A DNA stretch of 64,000 bases, from positions 62,001-126,000 of the forward strand of contig CAWBTC010000018.1 in NCBI GenBank assembly GCA_963791635.1, read 5' to 3'. The DNA comes from VFMC01 sp963791635. GTDB taxonomy: Bacteria; Actinomycetota; Acidimicrobiia; Acidimicrobiales; Ilumatobacteraceae. The notes below the pieces were generated by a model that was not told the origin of the DNA, made no database searches, and saw only the letters and a list, made by a program, of their open reading frames with translations. The position numbers were made by a program, and so were the translations under genes. Below, in pieces: positions 25,023 through 34,197 of the stretch (the first letter of the stretch is position 1; each line of letters starts with the position of its first letter).

Positions 25023-26297
25023 TCAGGGATCGATCCGGAACTGGTGGAGGTCCTTGAGCTTCGGGTTGTTCGAGAAGACCTCGATCGGCGGCCCGAGCTC
25101 GAGCCGCAGCGCCCGCTGCAGGATCCGCACCTGAGTGTGCTGGTTGTACTCAGCCATCGTGATCGCCCAGCCGTCACGTCCTGCACGCGCGGTGCGACCG
25201 CTGCGGTGCAGGTAGTCCTTTCCGTCGCCGGCCGGCTCGTAGTGGATCACCGCACCGATGTCGTCGATGTCGATGCCACGCGCCGCCACGTCGGTGGCCA
25301 CGAGCACCGTGAGCTCGCCATCGGTGAAGCGCTTCAGCGCCCGCTCGCGAGCCGCCTGGGCGAGATCGCCGTGGATTGCGGAGGCCTTCACGCCGAGGTC
25401 CTGCAGCTTCTCCTCCACGCGATCGCAGGTGCGCTTGGTCTGACAGAACACGATGACCTTGCCGACCCCTGACGCGATCGCCGCAACGACTTTGTCCTTG
25501 TCCATGTGATGCACCGCGAGGAACAGGTGGTACATGGTGCCGACCGTGTCCGTGGGCGCATCGATCGCGACCTCGACCGGGTCCTTCATGTACCTGGCCA
25601 CCAGGTGACCGACGTCGCCGTCGAGCGTGGCGGAAAACAGCATGGTCTGGCGTGGCGCGGTGCACTTGCGCAGGATCCACTCCACCTGAGGGGTGAAGCC
25701 ATCGTCGGCCATGCGATCGGCCTCATCGAGCACGAGCACCTGCACACCGCTCAAGTCGAGCTCGTTCTCCTTGAGGAGATCGATCAATCGCAGTGGCGTG
25801 GCCACGACGACATCGACGCCGTTCTTCAGCTCGTCGATCTGCTGGTGACGCGAGGCGCCTCCGTACACGGGCAGCACGACCCGATTGCACTTGGCGGCCA
25901 CCGGGATGAGCACCTCGGCGACCTGGAGTGCGAGCTCACGCGTCGGCACGAGCACCAACCCGAGGGGTCGGCGCGGTTCGGCGATGCCGTCGAGGCGAGC
26001 GAGCATCGGCACGCCGAAGGCGAGCGTCTTGCCCGAACCTGTTCGCGCACGTCCGCAGACGTCCTTTCCCTCGAGGGCCACAGGGATCGCCTTGGTCTGG
26101 ATGGCGAACGGGACAGCGAAACCGGCTGAGTGGAGCCCCATGTCGACGAGCTCGGGGACGCCGAGATCGCGGAAACCGGTGGGGATGTAGGGGGTGTCCA
26201 CGGTGATCGCCGTGGATGCGGGGGTGCGGTACTCGGCCGGCTTGGGCGGGCGCCGAGGGCTCCGCGGTGCGCCCTTCGGGCGTGCGTGGTCAGACAT
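25023..26297 (-). CDS. DEAD-box RNA helicase
   Basis: The 424-residue product has all helicase motifs: Q-motif region FAVPFAIQTKAIPVAL, Walker A ARTGSGKTLAF, PTRELALQVAEV, VVATPLRLIDLL, VLDEADRMADDG, LFSATLDG, then in domain 2 VIFCQTKRTCDRVEEKL, VLVATDVAARGIDIDDI and the arginine fingers HRSGRTARAGRDG. It unwinds short RNA duplexes, probably in ribosome assembly or mRNA turnover (RhlE/DeaD group). There is no long C-terminal RNA-binding tail. TATCAT lies nine bases upstream of ATG 26297. Confidence 0.93.
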   Translation of the reverse strand: MSDHARPKGAPRSPRRPPKPAEYRTPASTAITVDTPYIPTGFRDLGVPELVDMGLHSAGFAVPFAIQTKAIPVALEGKDVCGRARTGSGKTLAFGVPMLARLDGIAEPRRPLGLVLVPTRELALQVAEVLIPVAAKCNRVVLPVYGGASRHQQIDELKNGVDVVVATPLRLIDLLKENELDLSGVQVLVLDEADRMADDGFTPQVEWILRKCTAPRQTMLFSATLDGDVGHLVARYMKDPVEVAIDAPTDTVGTMYHLFLAVHHMDKDKVVAAIASGVGKVIVFCQTKRTCDRVEEKLQDLGVKASAIHGDLAQAARERALKRFTDGELTVLVATDVAARGIDIDDIGAVIHYEPAGDGKDYLHRSGRTARAGRDGWAITMAEYNQHTQVRILQRALRLELGPPIEVFSNNPKLKDLHQFRIDP

Positions 26298-26383
26298 GTC
26301 TCGTCCATGATACCGGGGCTGTACTGGGACTCCCGGGACCGGCAGCGCCCGGTCGAGCCACTTCTGCTGTTACAACCGGGGGT

Positions 26384-27499
26384 GTGAGCCGACTCCCGCT
26401 GTTCGTCGTGGTCGCGCCCGGGCTCGAGCGGTTGGCCGCCGCCGAACTCGCGTCGATCGGCATCCCCACCGGCAAGGTGCGTGCCCAGCACGGCGGTGTC
26501 GAGGTCCAGGCCACGACGCGCCAGCTCTACGCGATCCACCGCTGGGCTCGGATCCCCACTCGTGTCCTGGTGCGGATCGCCACCGACACCGTCCGCAACT
26601 GGGACGAGCTACAGGTGCTCATTCGCTCCGTCGACTGGCAGCAGTACCTGCGCGGCGGAGACGGAGCGAATGCCTCTGGTGGCATCGAGGTGCACGTCGC
26701 CAGCCATCGCTCCGTGCTGTACCACCAGGGGGCGATCGCCGAACGCGTCGTCACCGCGCTCGGCCACCCCGTGGTCAAGGGCGGCCAGGCTGTGCACGTG
26801 CGGCTCGATCGTGATCGCGCCATGGTGAGCGTCGACGCGTCGGGCGAGTTGTTGCACCGGCGCGGTTGGCGCAGTGAGTCCCATCGCTCGCCGCTGCGCG
26901 CCACGATCGCCGCGGCGATGGTGCGGGCGAGCGGCTGGGATGGCACGACGCCCCTCATCGACCCGCTCGCCGGATCCGGCACGATCGCGATCGAGGCGGC
27001 GCTGTGGGCGGCAGGCAGACCGATCGATCGGCCGTTTGCGTTCCAGCAGTGGCCATCGTTCGAGCCCGGCACCTGGGCGAGCGTCACCGGCGCCGCCCGG
27101 CCCGACGTGTTGCGCGCCGCCGTGCTCGTCGCCGATCGCGATGCCGGCGCGTTCGCTGCACTCGAACGCCACCTCGAGAGCAGCGGACTCACCGACCGTG
27201 TGAGTGCCCAGCACGCGGCGCTCGCTGCACAGCAGTGGCCGAGTGCCGACACCGGTCGGCTACTCGTGATCACGAACCCCCCGTACGGCCATCGCGTCGG
27301 TGGCACCGGCAAGGGCGACCTACGCGACCTGTATGCGACGCTCGGCAGGCGGGTATCCGACACCGGCGCACGCCTCGTCGTGCTGGCGTCGGACCGCCGC
27401 CTCGCCGATGCCACGGGCCTCGATCTGGAAGAGCTCTTCCAGGTCGACAACGGTGGCATCCCTGTGAGCTGCCTCGCTTCGACCAGTCTCCCCGGCTGA
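26384..27499 (+). CDS. THUMP-domain class I SAM-dependent RNA methyltransferase
   Basis: The 371-residue product has an N-terminal ferredoxin-like/THUMP region (MSRLPLFVVVAPGLERLAAAEL through about 160). A C-terminal Rossmann methyltransferase follows with the SAM motif PLIDPLAGSGTIAIEAAL, an acidic VLVADRDAGAF and the catalytic NPPYGHRV, the (N/D)PPY signature of amino-group methylation. This points to N2-guanine methylation of rRNA or tRNA (RlmL or Trm14 group); the exact target is not determinable. The gene is divergent from the DEAD-box helicase, which fits a shared RNA-processing role. GTG 26384 is preceded by TACAAC at the usual leaderless distance. Confidence 0.85.
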   Translation: MSRLPLFVVVAPGLERLAAAELASIGIPTGKVRAQHGGVEVQATTRQLYAIHRWARIPTRVLVRIATDTVRNWDELQVLIRSVDWQQYLRGGDGANASGGIEVHVASHRSVLYHQGAIAERVVTALGHPVVKGGQAVHVRLDRDRAMVSVDASGELLHRRGWRSESHRSPLRATIAAAMVRASGWDGTTPLIDPLAGSGTIAIEAALWAAGRPIDRPFAFQQWPSFEPGTWASVTGAARPDVLRAAVLVADRDAGAFAALERHLESSGLTDRVSAQHAALAAQQWPSADTGRLLVITNPPYGHRVGGTGKGDLRDLYATLGRRVSDTGARLVVLASDRRLADATGLDLEELFQVDNGGIPVSCLASTSLPG

Positions 27500-27602
27500 T
27501 GCCTCGGTGAACCGAGGGTGAACCCGGCACCCAACGGCTGACGCCGAGCCGCTGGGACTGCGCGCGAGCTGGAGGTCGGCAGCCGCCGGTCGATCTGCAA
27601 CG

Positions 27603-29170
27603 ATGCGGTCCATGAAGGTCGCACTCACGGTCAACGACTTCCTCCGTCGCGCCGAGCTCGTCTATCCGAAGCGGATCGGCATCGTGGACGAACCCGACCA
27701 GCCGGCTGAGTCGTGGGGCACGCTCACCTATTCCCAGGTGGGCCAGCGCGCCCGCGCGATCGCTTCCGGCCTCGACGCGATGGGCATCGGCGTCGGTGAG
27801 CGGGTGGCGATGGTGAGCCACAACTCCTCTCGATTGCTCACGGCGCTCTACGGCGTCAGCGGCTCCGGGCGCGTCCTCGTCCCGATCAACTTCCGCCTGG
27901 TCGCCGAGGAGGTGCGCTACATCATCGAGCACTGCGGGGCCCGGGTGATGATCGTCGATCCTGAGCTCGACGAGGCGCTGGCCGACGTCACCTGCGAGCA
28001 CCGCTTGGTGATCGGCAGCGATACAGACCACGAACTGATGAGATACGACGTGGAGCCGCAGCCGTGGGCCTCCGACGAGGACGCGACCGCCACCATCAAC
28101 TACACGAGCGGCACCACCGCCCGCCCGAAGGGCGTGCAACTCACGCATCGCAACATCTGGCTGAACGCCTCGACTTTCGGCTGGCAACTCGGCGTCAACG
28201 ACCGTGACGTGTACTTGCACACCCTCCCGCAGTTCCACTGCAACGGCTGGGGCGTGCTGTACGCGGTCACCGGCATGGGCGGCAAGCACGTCATCATCCG
28301 CAAGATCGACGGCGCCGAGATCCTTCGCCGGGTGGACGAGCACGGCGTCACGCTCATGTGCGGCGCCCCAGCAGTCGCGAACATGATCCTCGATGCCGCA
28401 GCAGGCTGGGACGGTCCGATTCCCGGCCGTGGTCGGGTGCGAATGGTCATCGCCGGTGCACCGCCGCCGACACGCACGATCGAGCGCATCGAGACCGAGC
28501 TCGGCTGGGAGTTCATTCAGATCTACGGCCTCACCGAGACGACACCCTTGCTGACGATGAACCGGGCTCGGACCGAGCTCGATCAGCTCACGCCCGCCGA
28601 GCGTGCCATCAAGCTCAGCCGGGCCGGCGCTCCTGCGATCGGTGTCGACATCCGCGTCAGCCCCGACGGCGAGGTCGCGGCCCGCGGCAACCACATCATG
28701 GCGGGCTACTGGAACCAACCCGATGCGACGGCCGGAGCGATCCACCCGATGAGTGACGACCCGGCGGGCCCCGACTACTTCCACACGGGCGACGGCGGGC
28801 TGCTCGACGACGACCACTACGTGACGATCAGTGACCGCAAGAAGGACGTCATCATCTCGGGCGGCGAGAACGTCAGCTCGATCGAGGTGGAGGACGCACT
28901 GTTCAGCCATCCGGAGGTGGCCGAGGTCGCAGTGATCGGCATCCCCGACGAGAAGTGGGGGAGCTCGTGTTCGCGCTGGTGGTGCGAACCCCAGGGTCGA
29001 CGATCTCCGACGCCGAGCTGATCGCCTACATGAAGACCAAGCTCGCCGGTTACAAGTGCCCGAAGCAGATCGAGTTCCGGGACGCGCTGGCGCGCACGGC
29101 CACTGGCAAGCTGCAGAAGTTCAAGCTCCGTGAACCCTATTGGGCAGGCCGGGCCAAGTCCGTCAACTGA
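27603..29170 (+). CDS. Acyl-CoA synthetase (AMP-forming), frameshifted near 3' end
   Basis: The gene encodes an ANL-superfamily ligase that activates a carboxylic acid to acyl-CoA via acyl-AMP. Motifs: the P-loop NYTSGTTARPKGVQLTHRN, QFHCNGWGVLYAVTGMGG, IYGLTETTP, YFHTGDGGLLDDDHYVTISD and RKKDVIISGGENVSSIEVED. At 28957-28961 a run of five Gs puts the frame out after DEKWG; the other frame continues ELVFALVVRTPGS and KCPKQIEFRDALARTATGKL with the C-terminal catalytic Lys, ending at 29170. One extra G (six in the run) would restore about 523 residues. Without it the enzyme loses its C-terminal Lys and would be inactive. A homopolymer sequencing error is the simplest explanation. ATG 27612 is an alternative start. 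Confidence 0.85.
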
Positions 29171-29203
29171 CGGTCCGCGCCCGCCGTTTTCCGCGCGGCT
29201 CGC

Positions 29204-29262
29204 TGACTCATGCATCAGTCAACACTGACCGACGCGTCAGGAGCACTATCTGTTGCATCAGT
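29204..29262. promoter_or_regulatory. Repeated palindromic words upstream of the homospermidine synthase unit
   Basis: TGACTCATGCATCAGTCA (29204-29221) is palindromic apart from two mismatched positions. TGCATCAGT occurs at 29211-29219 and again at 29254-29262, 43 bases apart. It is a candidate regulator-binding region for the downstream small gene and synthase; there is no adjacent regulator. Confidence 0.4.
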
Positions 29263-29386
29263 GAGTAGCAAAGCGCTGCCACACGTCGCTACCTTGCCGC
29301 CCGGCCCGGCGCCAAGGTCGAGCCATCAAGGGATGTGATCCAGCTTTTCAAGCGCTAGTTCGACTCGACGAGGAGGCGACAGACCA

Positions 29387-29527
29387 ATGGAACGTTTCGA
29401 CGGAACCGTGAACGCAGGCCGCAAGGGCATTGCATACGACTGGCAGTCGCTGCTCGCCGCAGCTGAGGCGTCGGCGCTCGACACCGAGCTCGCCGGTCTT
29501 TCCCTCACCTCGCAGTTCGCCGAGTGA
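29387..29527 (+). CDS. 46-residue small protein, coupled to homospermidine synthase
   Basis: A short frame with a strong ribosome binding site (AGGAGG ten bases upstream of ATG 29387). It begins MERFDGTVNAGRKGIAYDWQ and ends LTSQFAE. Its TGA stop overlaps the GTG start of the next gene (GTGA), a translational-coupling arrangement. Not recognised as a known family. No signal peptide, membrane segment or Cys is present; the middle (LLAAAEASALDTELAGLSL) looks helical. It could be a regulatory leader protein or a small partner of the synthase. Confidence 0.6.
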   Translation: MERFDGTVNAGRKGIAYDWQSLLAAAEASALDTELAGLSLTSQFAE

Positions 29528-31007
29528 GCCGGCACCCGGAACGGGTGCTCGTCCTTGGTTGTGGGTCGGTGGCCCAGTGTGTGGTGCCACTTCTCGTTCG
29601 TGATCTCGAGATCGACCCTGCGCGGCTGACGGTCGTCGACTTCACCGACAACCGCCACCGCATCGCCGATCAGATCGCCTCCGGAGTGACCTACGAGATC
29701 GACCGGCTCACCGCCGACAACCTCGACGAGTTCTTGTCGGCCCGCGTGTCCAGCGGCGACGTGTTCGTCGATCTCGCGTGGAACATCGACAACCCGACGG
29801 TCCTCGAGTGGTGCCGCGACCACGACGTCCGCTACCTCAACACCTCGGTCGAGGTGTGGGACCCGTACGTCGATCTCGCGAACACGCACCCACTCGACCG
29901 CACGCTCTACGTGCGCCACATGGATCTGCGGCGGATGAAGGCCCACTGGGGCGACAACAGCGGTGCGACCGCCGTACTCGAACACGGGGCCAACCCCGGG
30001 CTCGTCAGCCACTTCGCCAAGCAGGCCCTGCTCGAGATCGCCGCGGCGATGCTGAAGCGGGGCCTCGTCGCAGATCCAGCTGACGTTCCGATGTTGGAGG
30101 GCGCACTCGAGACGGCGTCGAACGACCGCACCGGCTTCAACGTGCTGGCGATGCTCACCGGCACGAAGGTGATCCACATCGCCGAGCGCGACACCCAGAT
30201 CACGAACGTGCCCAAGGAGACGAACGAGTTCGTCAACACGTGGAGCGTCGACGGCTTCTACGAGGAGGGGATCGCCCCAGCCGAGATGGGTTGGGGGACG
30301 CACGAGATCCGCCTCCCCCCGATGCATACGTCCACACCGGCGAAGGGCCGCGCAACCAGATCTGCCTGGCCCGGCCGGGCATGGAGACCTGGGTGCGCAG
30401 CTGGGTACCGAGCGGCGAGATCCGCGGCATGGTCGTGCGCCACGGCGAGGCGTTCACGATGTGCGAACACCTCACCGTCGACGACCCGCTCACCGGCGCC
30501 GCCGTGTACCGGCCAACGGTGCACTACGCCTACCACCCGTCCGATGCGGCGATCAACAGCGTGCTCGAACTGCGGATGCGCAACTGGGAGATGCAACCCC
30601 GGCAACGCATCTTGAACGACGAGATCATCAGCGGCCGCGACGAGCTCGGCGTGCTGTTGATGGGCCATCCGTTCAATGCATGGTGGACCGGTTCGGTGCT
30701 CTCCATCGACGAGGCCCGCTCCGCGCTGCCCCATCAGAGCGCCACCACCCTGCAGGTGGCGGGCTCGATCGTGTCGGCGATCGCGTGGATGATCGACCAC
30801 CCCAACGAGGGTGTCTGCGTCCCTGACGACCTCCCCTGGGACACCATCCTCGAGGGCGCGAAGCCCTATCTCGGCACCCTGTACTCCGGCCCCGCAGACT
30901 GGGATCCGGTCAGCACCCGCAACGACGTGTTCCCGGGCTGGAGCGTCGAGGGCGACGGCCTGAACACCGACGACCCCTGGCAGTTCACCAACTTCCTCAC
31001 CCGGTGA
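29524..31007 (+). CDS. Homospermidine synthase-like NAD-dependent enzyme, frameshifted
   Basis: The enzyme family transfers an aminobutyl group between polyamines through an NAD-dependent imine intermediate. The N-terminal part has the Rossmann motif RVLVLGCGSVAQC, VVDFTDNRHRIADQ, FVDLAWNIDNPTVLEWCRDH, RYLNTSVEVWDPY and EHGANPGLVSHFAKQAL. At the C run 30315-30320 the frame is lost after GTHEIRLPP; another frame continues DAYVHTGEGPRNQICLARPG, then LLMGHPFNAWWTGSVLSIDE and YLGTLYSGPADWDP, ending at 31007. One extra C would restore about 494 residues, normal for the family. The simplest reading is a homopolymer error; otherwise the gene is disrupted. It follows the 46-residue gene with a 4-base overlap. 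Confidence 0.82.
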
Positions 31008-31010
31008 GCA

Positions 31011-31036
31011 CTCGCCGGCCGGCACAGGCCGGCGAG
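31011..31036 (+). terminator. Strong hairpin after homospermidine synthase
   Basis: CTCGCCGGCC pairs perfectly with GGCCGGCGAG around a 6-base loop, starting 3 bases after the stop codon. No T-run follows, so it is a non-canonical terminator or a 3'-end stabilising structure. Confidence 0.5.
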
Positions 31037-31039
31037 CGG

Positions 31040-31192
31040 GTGTTCACCGACTTCGTCGGCGCATGCCAGCAACGGTTGCGCCTCTCCCTCGTGGCTGCGT
31101 AGGGGCCGGTCGTCGGACGCGATGCCGCCGTCGATGCGCTCAGCTGGGCATGGAACAACTGGGACCGCGTCGCTGCACTCGACAACCCGGTC
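31040..31192 (+). pseudogene. Remnant of an ECF-type RNA polymerase sigma factor (region 2)
   Basis: One frame reads VFTDFVGACQQRLRLSLVAA, a TAG stop, then GPVVGRDAAVDALSWAWNNW and DRVAALDNPV. This matches the start of ECF-like sigma factors in which the stop would be an aromatic codon and NPVGYLYRVGQS would follow. The remainder is missing or scrambled before the MarR gene begins at 31289. It is a decayed fragment and supports rearrangement in this interval. Confidence 0.6.
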
Positions 31193-31288
31193 CCAGAGCA
31201 AGACGGCCGTTCCCGCTTCCCGCGGGGTATCGACGCAGCTCGACATCGATCGGGGCGTGGACCTCAAGCGGGTCAGGCCTCTACGATT

Positions 31289-32011
31289 GTGGATGTGCCC
31301 CGACGTTTGCCGGCCCCCGGGACGCTCTCCCCGATGTACTTCCTCTTCGCTGCGTCTCAGCGAGTCGGAGCGCTGCTTGCCGAAGCATTGGTTGATGCGC
31401 CACTTGACGCCGGGGCCTACGCCTTCTACAGCGCCCTCCGAGAAACACAGCCGACGTCGCCGACCGACCTTGCCCGCCACCTCGGGATGCCGGTCACAAC
31501 GGTGCTCGACACGCTCGGCAGCTTGCAACGGCGCGAGCACATTGCCCGCTTGCGCAATCCACGTGACCGTCGGTCGTACCTCGTGCGCCTCACCGATGCG
31601 GGCGAGCAGTTGCATGATCAGACCGAGGCCCTGTTCAGCCAGGCTGACGGATTGCTGCTCGCACACATCGGTGATCGTCGCGATGAGGTGATCGAGATGC
31701 TGTCGTCGCTCAGAGACGCTGGCGAGACGGCGCTCGAGGAACTGCGGGGGCGCGGGCGCAACAAGCCGGGTAATGCCACGGTTCCGTGGCAAGTATCACG
31801 ACATCGTGCTATTTTTCGACGATGTCACTTCCCCGGTCCCGTCACCGGTCACGTCACCAGTGGTGTGCTGCCGTCGTCGTTCTTGCTGCGCTCGGTGCCT
31901 GCGCCTCGGACTCTGGCGGCCCGTCAGCGGCGACCGTCACGGTTGCTGCCGCAACGTCGCCAGCGACACCTCCGGCCTCGATACTCCCGGCAGCGACGGT
32001 GCCGGGAGTGA
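31289..32011 (+). CDS. MarR-family winged-helix regulator with abnormal C-terminal extension
   Basis: Residues about 1-155 form a MarR-type regulator: MYFLFAASQRVGALLAEALV, then the winged helix TSPTDLARHLGMPVTTVLDTL, LQRREHIARLRNPRDRRSYL with the wing, and LTDAGEQLHDQTEALF. After about residue 155 (GRGRNKPGNATV) the frame runs on for some 85 Arg/Pro-rich residues that look non-coding. The last 190 bases overlap the next gene in another frame. The natural stop was probably lost by mutation or a frameshift near 31750-31780. Target genes are unknown; the neighbouring lipoprotein gene is a candidate. Confidence 0.7.
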   Translation: MDVPRRLPAPGTLSPMYFLFAASQRVGALLAEALVDAPLDAGAYAFYSALRETQPTSPTDLARHLGMPVTTVLDTLGSLQRREHIARLRNPRDRRSYLVRLTDAGEQLHDQTEALFSQADGLLLAHIGDRRDEVIEMLSSLRDAGETALEELRGRGRNKPGNATVPWQVSRHRAIFRRCHFPGPVTGHVTSGVLPSSFLLRSVPAPRTLAARQRRPSRLLPQRRQRHLRPRYSRQRRCRE

Positions 32012-33222
32012 CGGACGCACCAACATCTGTGGCTCCGCCGAGCGATGCCCTGAGTCGTTGGACCGAGGATGTGCGGGTGCTGGGTGACGGCGTTCGTCGG
32101 GTCCATCCGAACCCGTTCTGGCGTCAGTCCGAGGCCGACTTCGACGCCTCGTTGGCCGCCGCGCCGACACGCCTAGCGGTGCTCGATGACACCGACGCGC
32201 AGGCAGAAGTGATGCGGCTCGCTGCCCAGATCGACGGCCACACCGGCGTCTATCTCGGTGAAGTCGGGTTCCATCTGTACGCCATCCACCTCTACGAGTT
32301 CGGGGGCGAGTACGCCATCATCGCTGCAGCGGACCAAGCACTGGTCGGTGCAACGGTGGTGAGCATCGACGGTGTGCCGGTCGCCGACGCCGCCGCTGCG
32401 GTCGCTCCGTACTCGCCGTTCGACAACGAAGCCACGATCGAACTCGTCGTCCCCACGTTGCTGACGACACCAGAGGTCCTGCACGCTGCGGGCATCATCG
32501 ACGACGTGGACGCGCCGAACTACGTCGTCCGGTTCGCCGATGGAATGGAGCGGACGATCGATCCCGATCGATTGTCATGGGACGAGTTCGTGGCAATCGA
32601 TCCGAAACCGATCGGTATGACCAAGATCGCTTCGATACCTGCGTTGGCCCGCGTCGACGAGCCGTTTTGGACGACGGTGCTGGACACCGGACCCGACGGC
32701 AACACGTTGTACTTGCAGTACAACGAGGTAGTTCGCGCGAGCGGCTCGCAAACGATCGACGAGTTGGCTGCTGAGGTTGACACGGAACTCAACGGTGGCG
32801 AGATCAGGCGGCTCGTCGTCGACCTCCGTTACAACCCGGGGGGCGACAACGACGAGTACGAACCCCTGCTCAGCATCTTGACGACGAACCCGGTGCTCGC
32901 ACGTCCGGGGGCGCTGGTGGTGCTCATCGGGCGTCAAACGTTCTCGGCGGCAGTGCTCCTCGCGACCGAGTTGGGCAAGCGGACCAACGCGGTCTTCGTC
33001 GGCGAACCGACAGGAGGAAGCCCGAACCTCTACGCAAACCCGCGACCAGTGACGCTGCCGAACAGCGGCATCATCGTGAATGTGTCGTCTGATTACTTCG
33101 AGGTCGGAGGACCCAGCGACCATCGAGACGCGGTTGCGCCTCACATTTCGGTCGCCGCTGGTCTCGATGACTTCCTTGCTGGCCGCGATCCTGTTCTCGA
33201 CACCGCGCTCGCGCTGGCGTGA
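31822..33222 (+). CDS. S41-like peptidase-family lipoprotein
   Basis: The product of 466 residues has a lipoprotein signal (CAAVVVLAALGAC, lipobox LGAC), a Thr/Ala/Pro linker, an N-terminal helical domain (about 60-150), a PDZ-like segment (GATVVSIDGVPVADAAAAV) and a C-terminal S41-type fold with LVVDLRYNPGGDNDEYEPL, the candidate nucleophile Ser in GRQTFSAAVLLATEL, and FVGEPTGGSPN. The catalytic Lys of CtpA-type S41A enzymes is absent from the GEPTGGS position, so it may use an S41B-type mechanism or be inactive. ATG 31822 is chosen because TATTTT (31810-31815) ends six bases before it. It overlaps the out-of-frame tail of the MarR gene. Confidence 0.78.
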   Translation: MSLPRSRHRSRHQWCAAVVVLAALGACASDSGGPSAATVTVAAATSPATPPASILPAATVPGVTDAPTSVAPPSDALSRWTEDVRVLGDGVRRVHPNPFWRQSEADFDASLAAAPTRLAVLDDTDAQAEVMRLAAQIDGHTGVYLGEVGFHLYAIHLYEFGGEYAIIAAADQALVGATVVSIDGVPVADAAAAVAPYSPFDNEATIELVVPTLLTTPEVLHAAGIIDDVDAPNYVVRFADGMERTIDPDRLSWDEFVAIDPKPIGMTKIASIPALARVDEPFWTTVLDTGPDGNTLYLQYNEVVRASGSQTIDELAAEVDTELNGGEIRRLVVDLRYNPGGDNDEYEPLLSILTTNPVLARPGALVVLIGRQTFSAAVLLATELGKRTNAVFVGEPTGGSPNLYANPRPVTLPNSGIIVNVSSDYFEVGGPSDHRDAVAPHISVAAGLDDFLAGRDPVLDTALALA

Positions 33223-33538
33223 CCCGCCGTTCGTGAGGAACACGACCATGGTGGCGTGCGAGGCGCGCTCCAAATGTGGGTGCGGTTGGGTCACGAGTCG
33301 GAATGTTCGAAGACGCAGAACTCGTCACCACGACACTGCATGATCCCGTTCGATGCTCTGATCCAAGGCGCCACTCGCGCAAACAGGTTCGCCGGGAGTG
33401 TGCGGCTTCGCTGAGAATCATCGCTGAGCGAAGTGTGCGCCCCTGACCCGGCATTGGGTGGTGGCATCACCACCAACGTGTTCCGACGCTACGGGACATC
33501 CGCGCCGATGAAGCCAGTCGTGCCGTGCAGGGTCCGGA
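33223..33538. other. Gene-free interval, 316 bases
   Basis: No convincing gene is seen. A minus-strand frame ending in CRGDEFCVFEHSDS (about 33291-33476) could be the tail of a lost gene but is not recognisable. A small hairpin GGTGG/CCACC lies around 33462-33478. Confidence 0.4.
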
Positions 33539-34180
33539 TCAGCGACGGGGGTCCCGGCCGTTCCAGGCGACAAGGCGGTCGATGGCGGGGGCATCGCCTT
33601 GCAGGGGGACGGCCTCGGCGAACGGGATGGCGACCTGTTCGAGGCCCATGGCGGCCGAGATCTCCTCGAAGAGCGCTCGGCGGTTCTCCGCAGGCAGGAT
33701 CGGGCGCGCCTCCAGCGCTGCGGTGACGACCGTGTCGTCCCAGTCGGGCTGCTGACCGGTCGCCGCCGCGAGGTCCCACGTGTGGACGGTCAGCTCGGAG
33801 AAGTAGGACGTCAGCACTTCCGCGCCGTTTCCCTGGATCCACGGCAGTGCCATGGGTCGTTCGAGCACGGCGTCGTCGCGCCATGCATCTGCGGCGTGCT
33901 TGCCCGACGTTACCCACGCGGCGGACCAGTCGTCGTTCGGCGCGTGGGTCTCGACCACGGAGAAGGGATCCTTGTCGTTGCCGAGCGCAGCGATGCGTTC
34001 GAGTACGCCGACGAGGTGGCTGAGTAGTGCGCGTACGTCCATCTCGGGGCACGGCGTCGCAGCGGTGAGCTGGTCGGGCCGGACTCCGGCGATGACGGCC
34101 CCGCCAGTGGCAATGGCGCGGTCGAGGATTGATCGGGGGTCGATGAAGCGGTGCGTGGTTGAGCTCGTGATCTTGGTCAT
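33539..34180 (-). CDS. TIGR03086 / maleylpyruvate isomerase-like family protein
   Basis: The 213-residue product belongs to the DinB-like four-helix TIGR03086 family, putative metal-binding proteins found mainly in actinobacteria, often as thiol-dependent enzymes. Motifs: TAATPCPEMDVRALLSHLVGVLER with the first metal His, LTSYFSELTVHTWDLAAATG with the second His in VHTWDL, and a short C-terminal stretch AIDRLVAWNGRDP. ATG 34180 is chosen because CACAAT lies six bases upstream on the minus strand, giving a leaderless start; an in-frame ATG at 34198 is less likely. A perfect 11-bp inverted repeat covers the promoter. Confidence 0.82.
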   Translation of the reverse strand: MTKITSSTTHRFIDPRSILDRAIATGGAVIAGVRPDQLTAATPCPEMDVRALLSHLVGVLERIAALGNDKDPFSVVETHAPNDDWSAAWVTSGKHAADAWRDDAVLERPMALPWIQGNGAEVLTSYFSELTVHTWDLAAATGQQPDWDDTVVTAALEARPILPAENRRALFEEISAAMGLEQVAIPFAEAVPLQGDAPAIDRLVAWNGRDPRR

Positions 34181-34197
34181 GCTGTCATTGTGCGACA

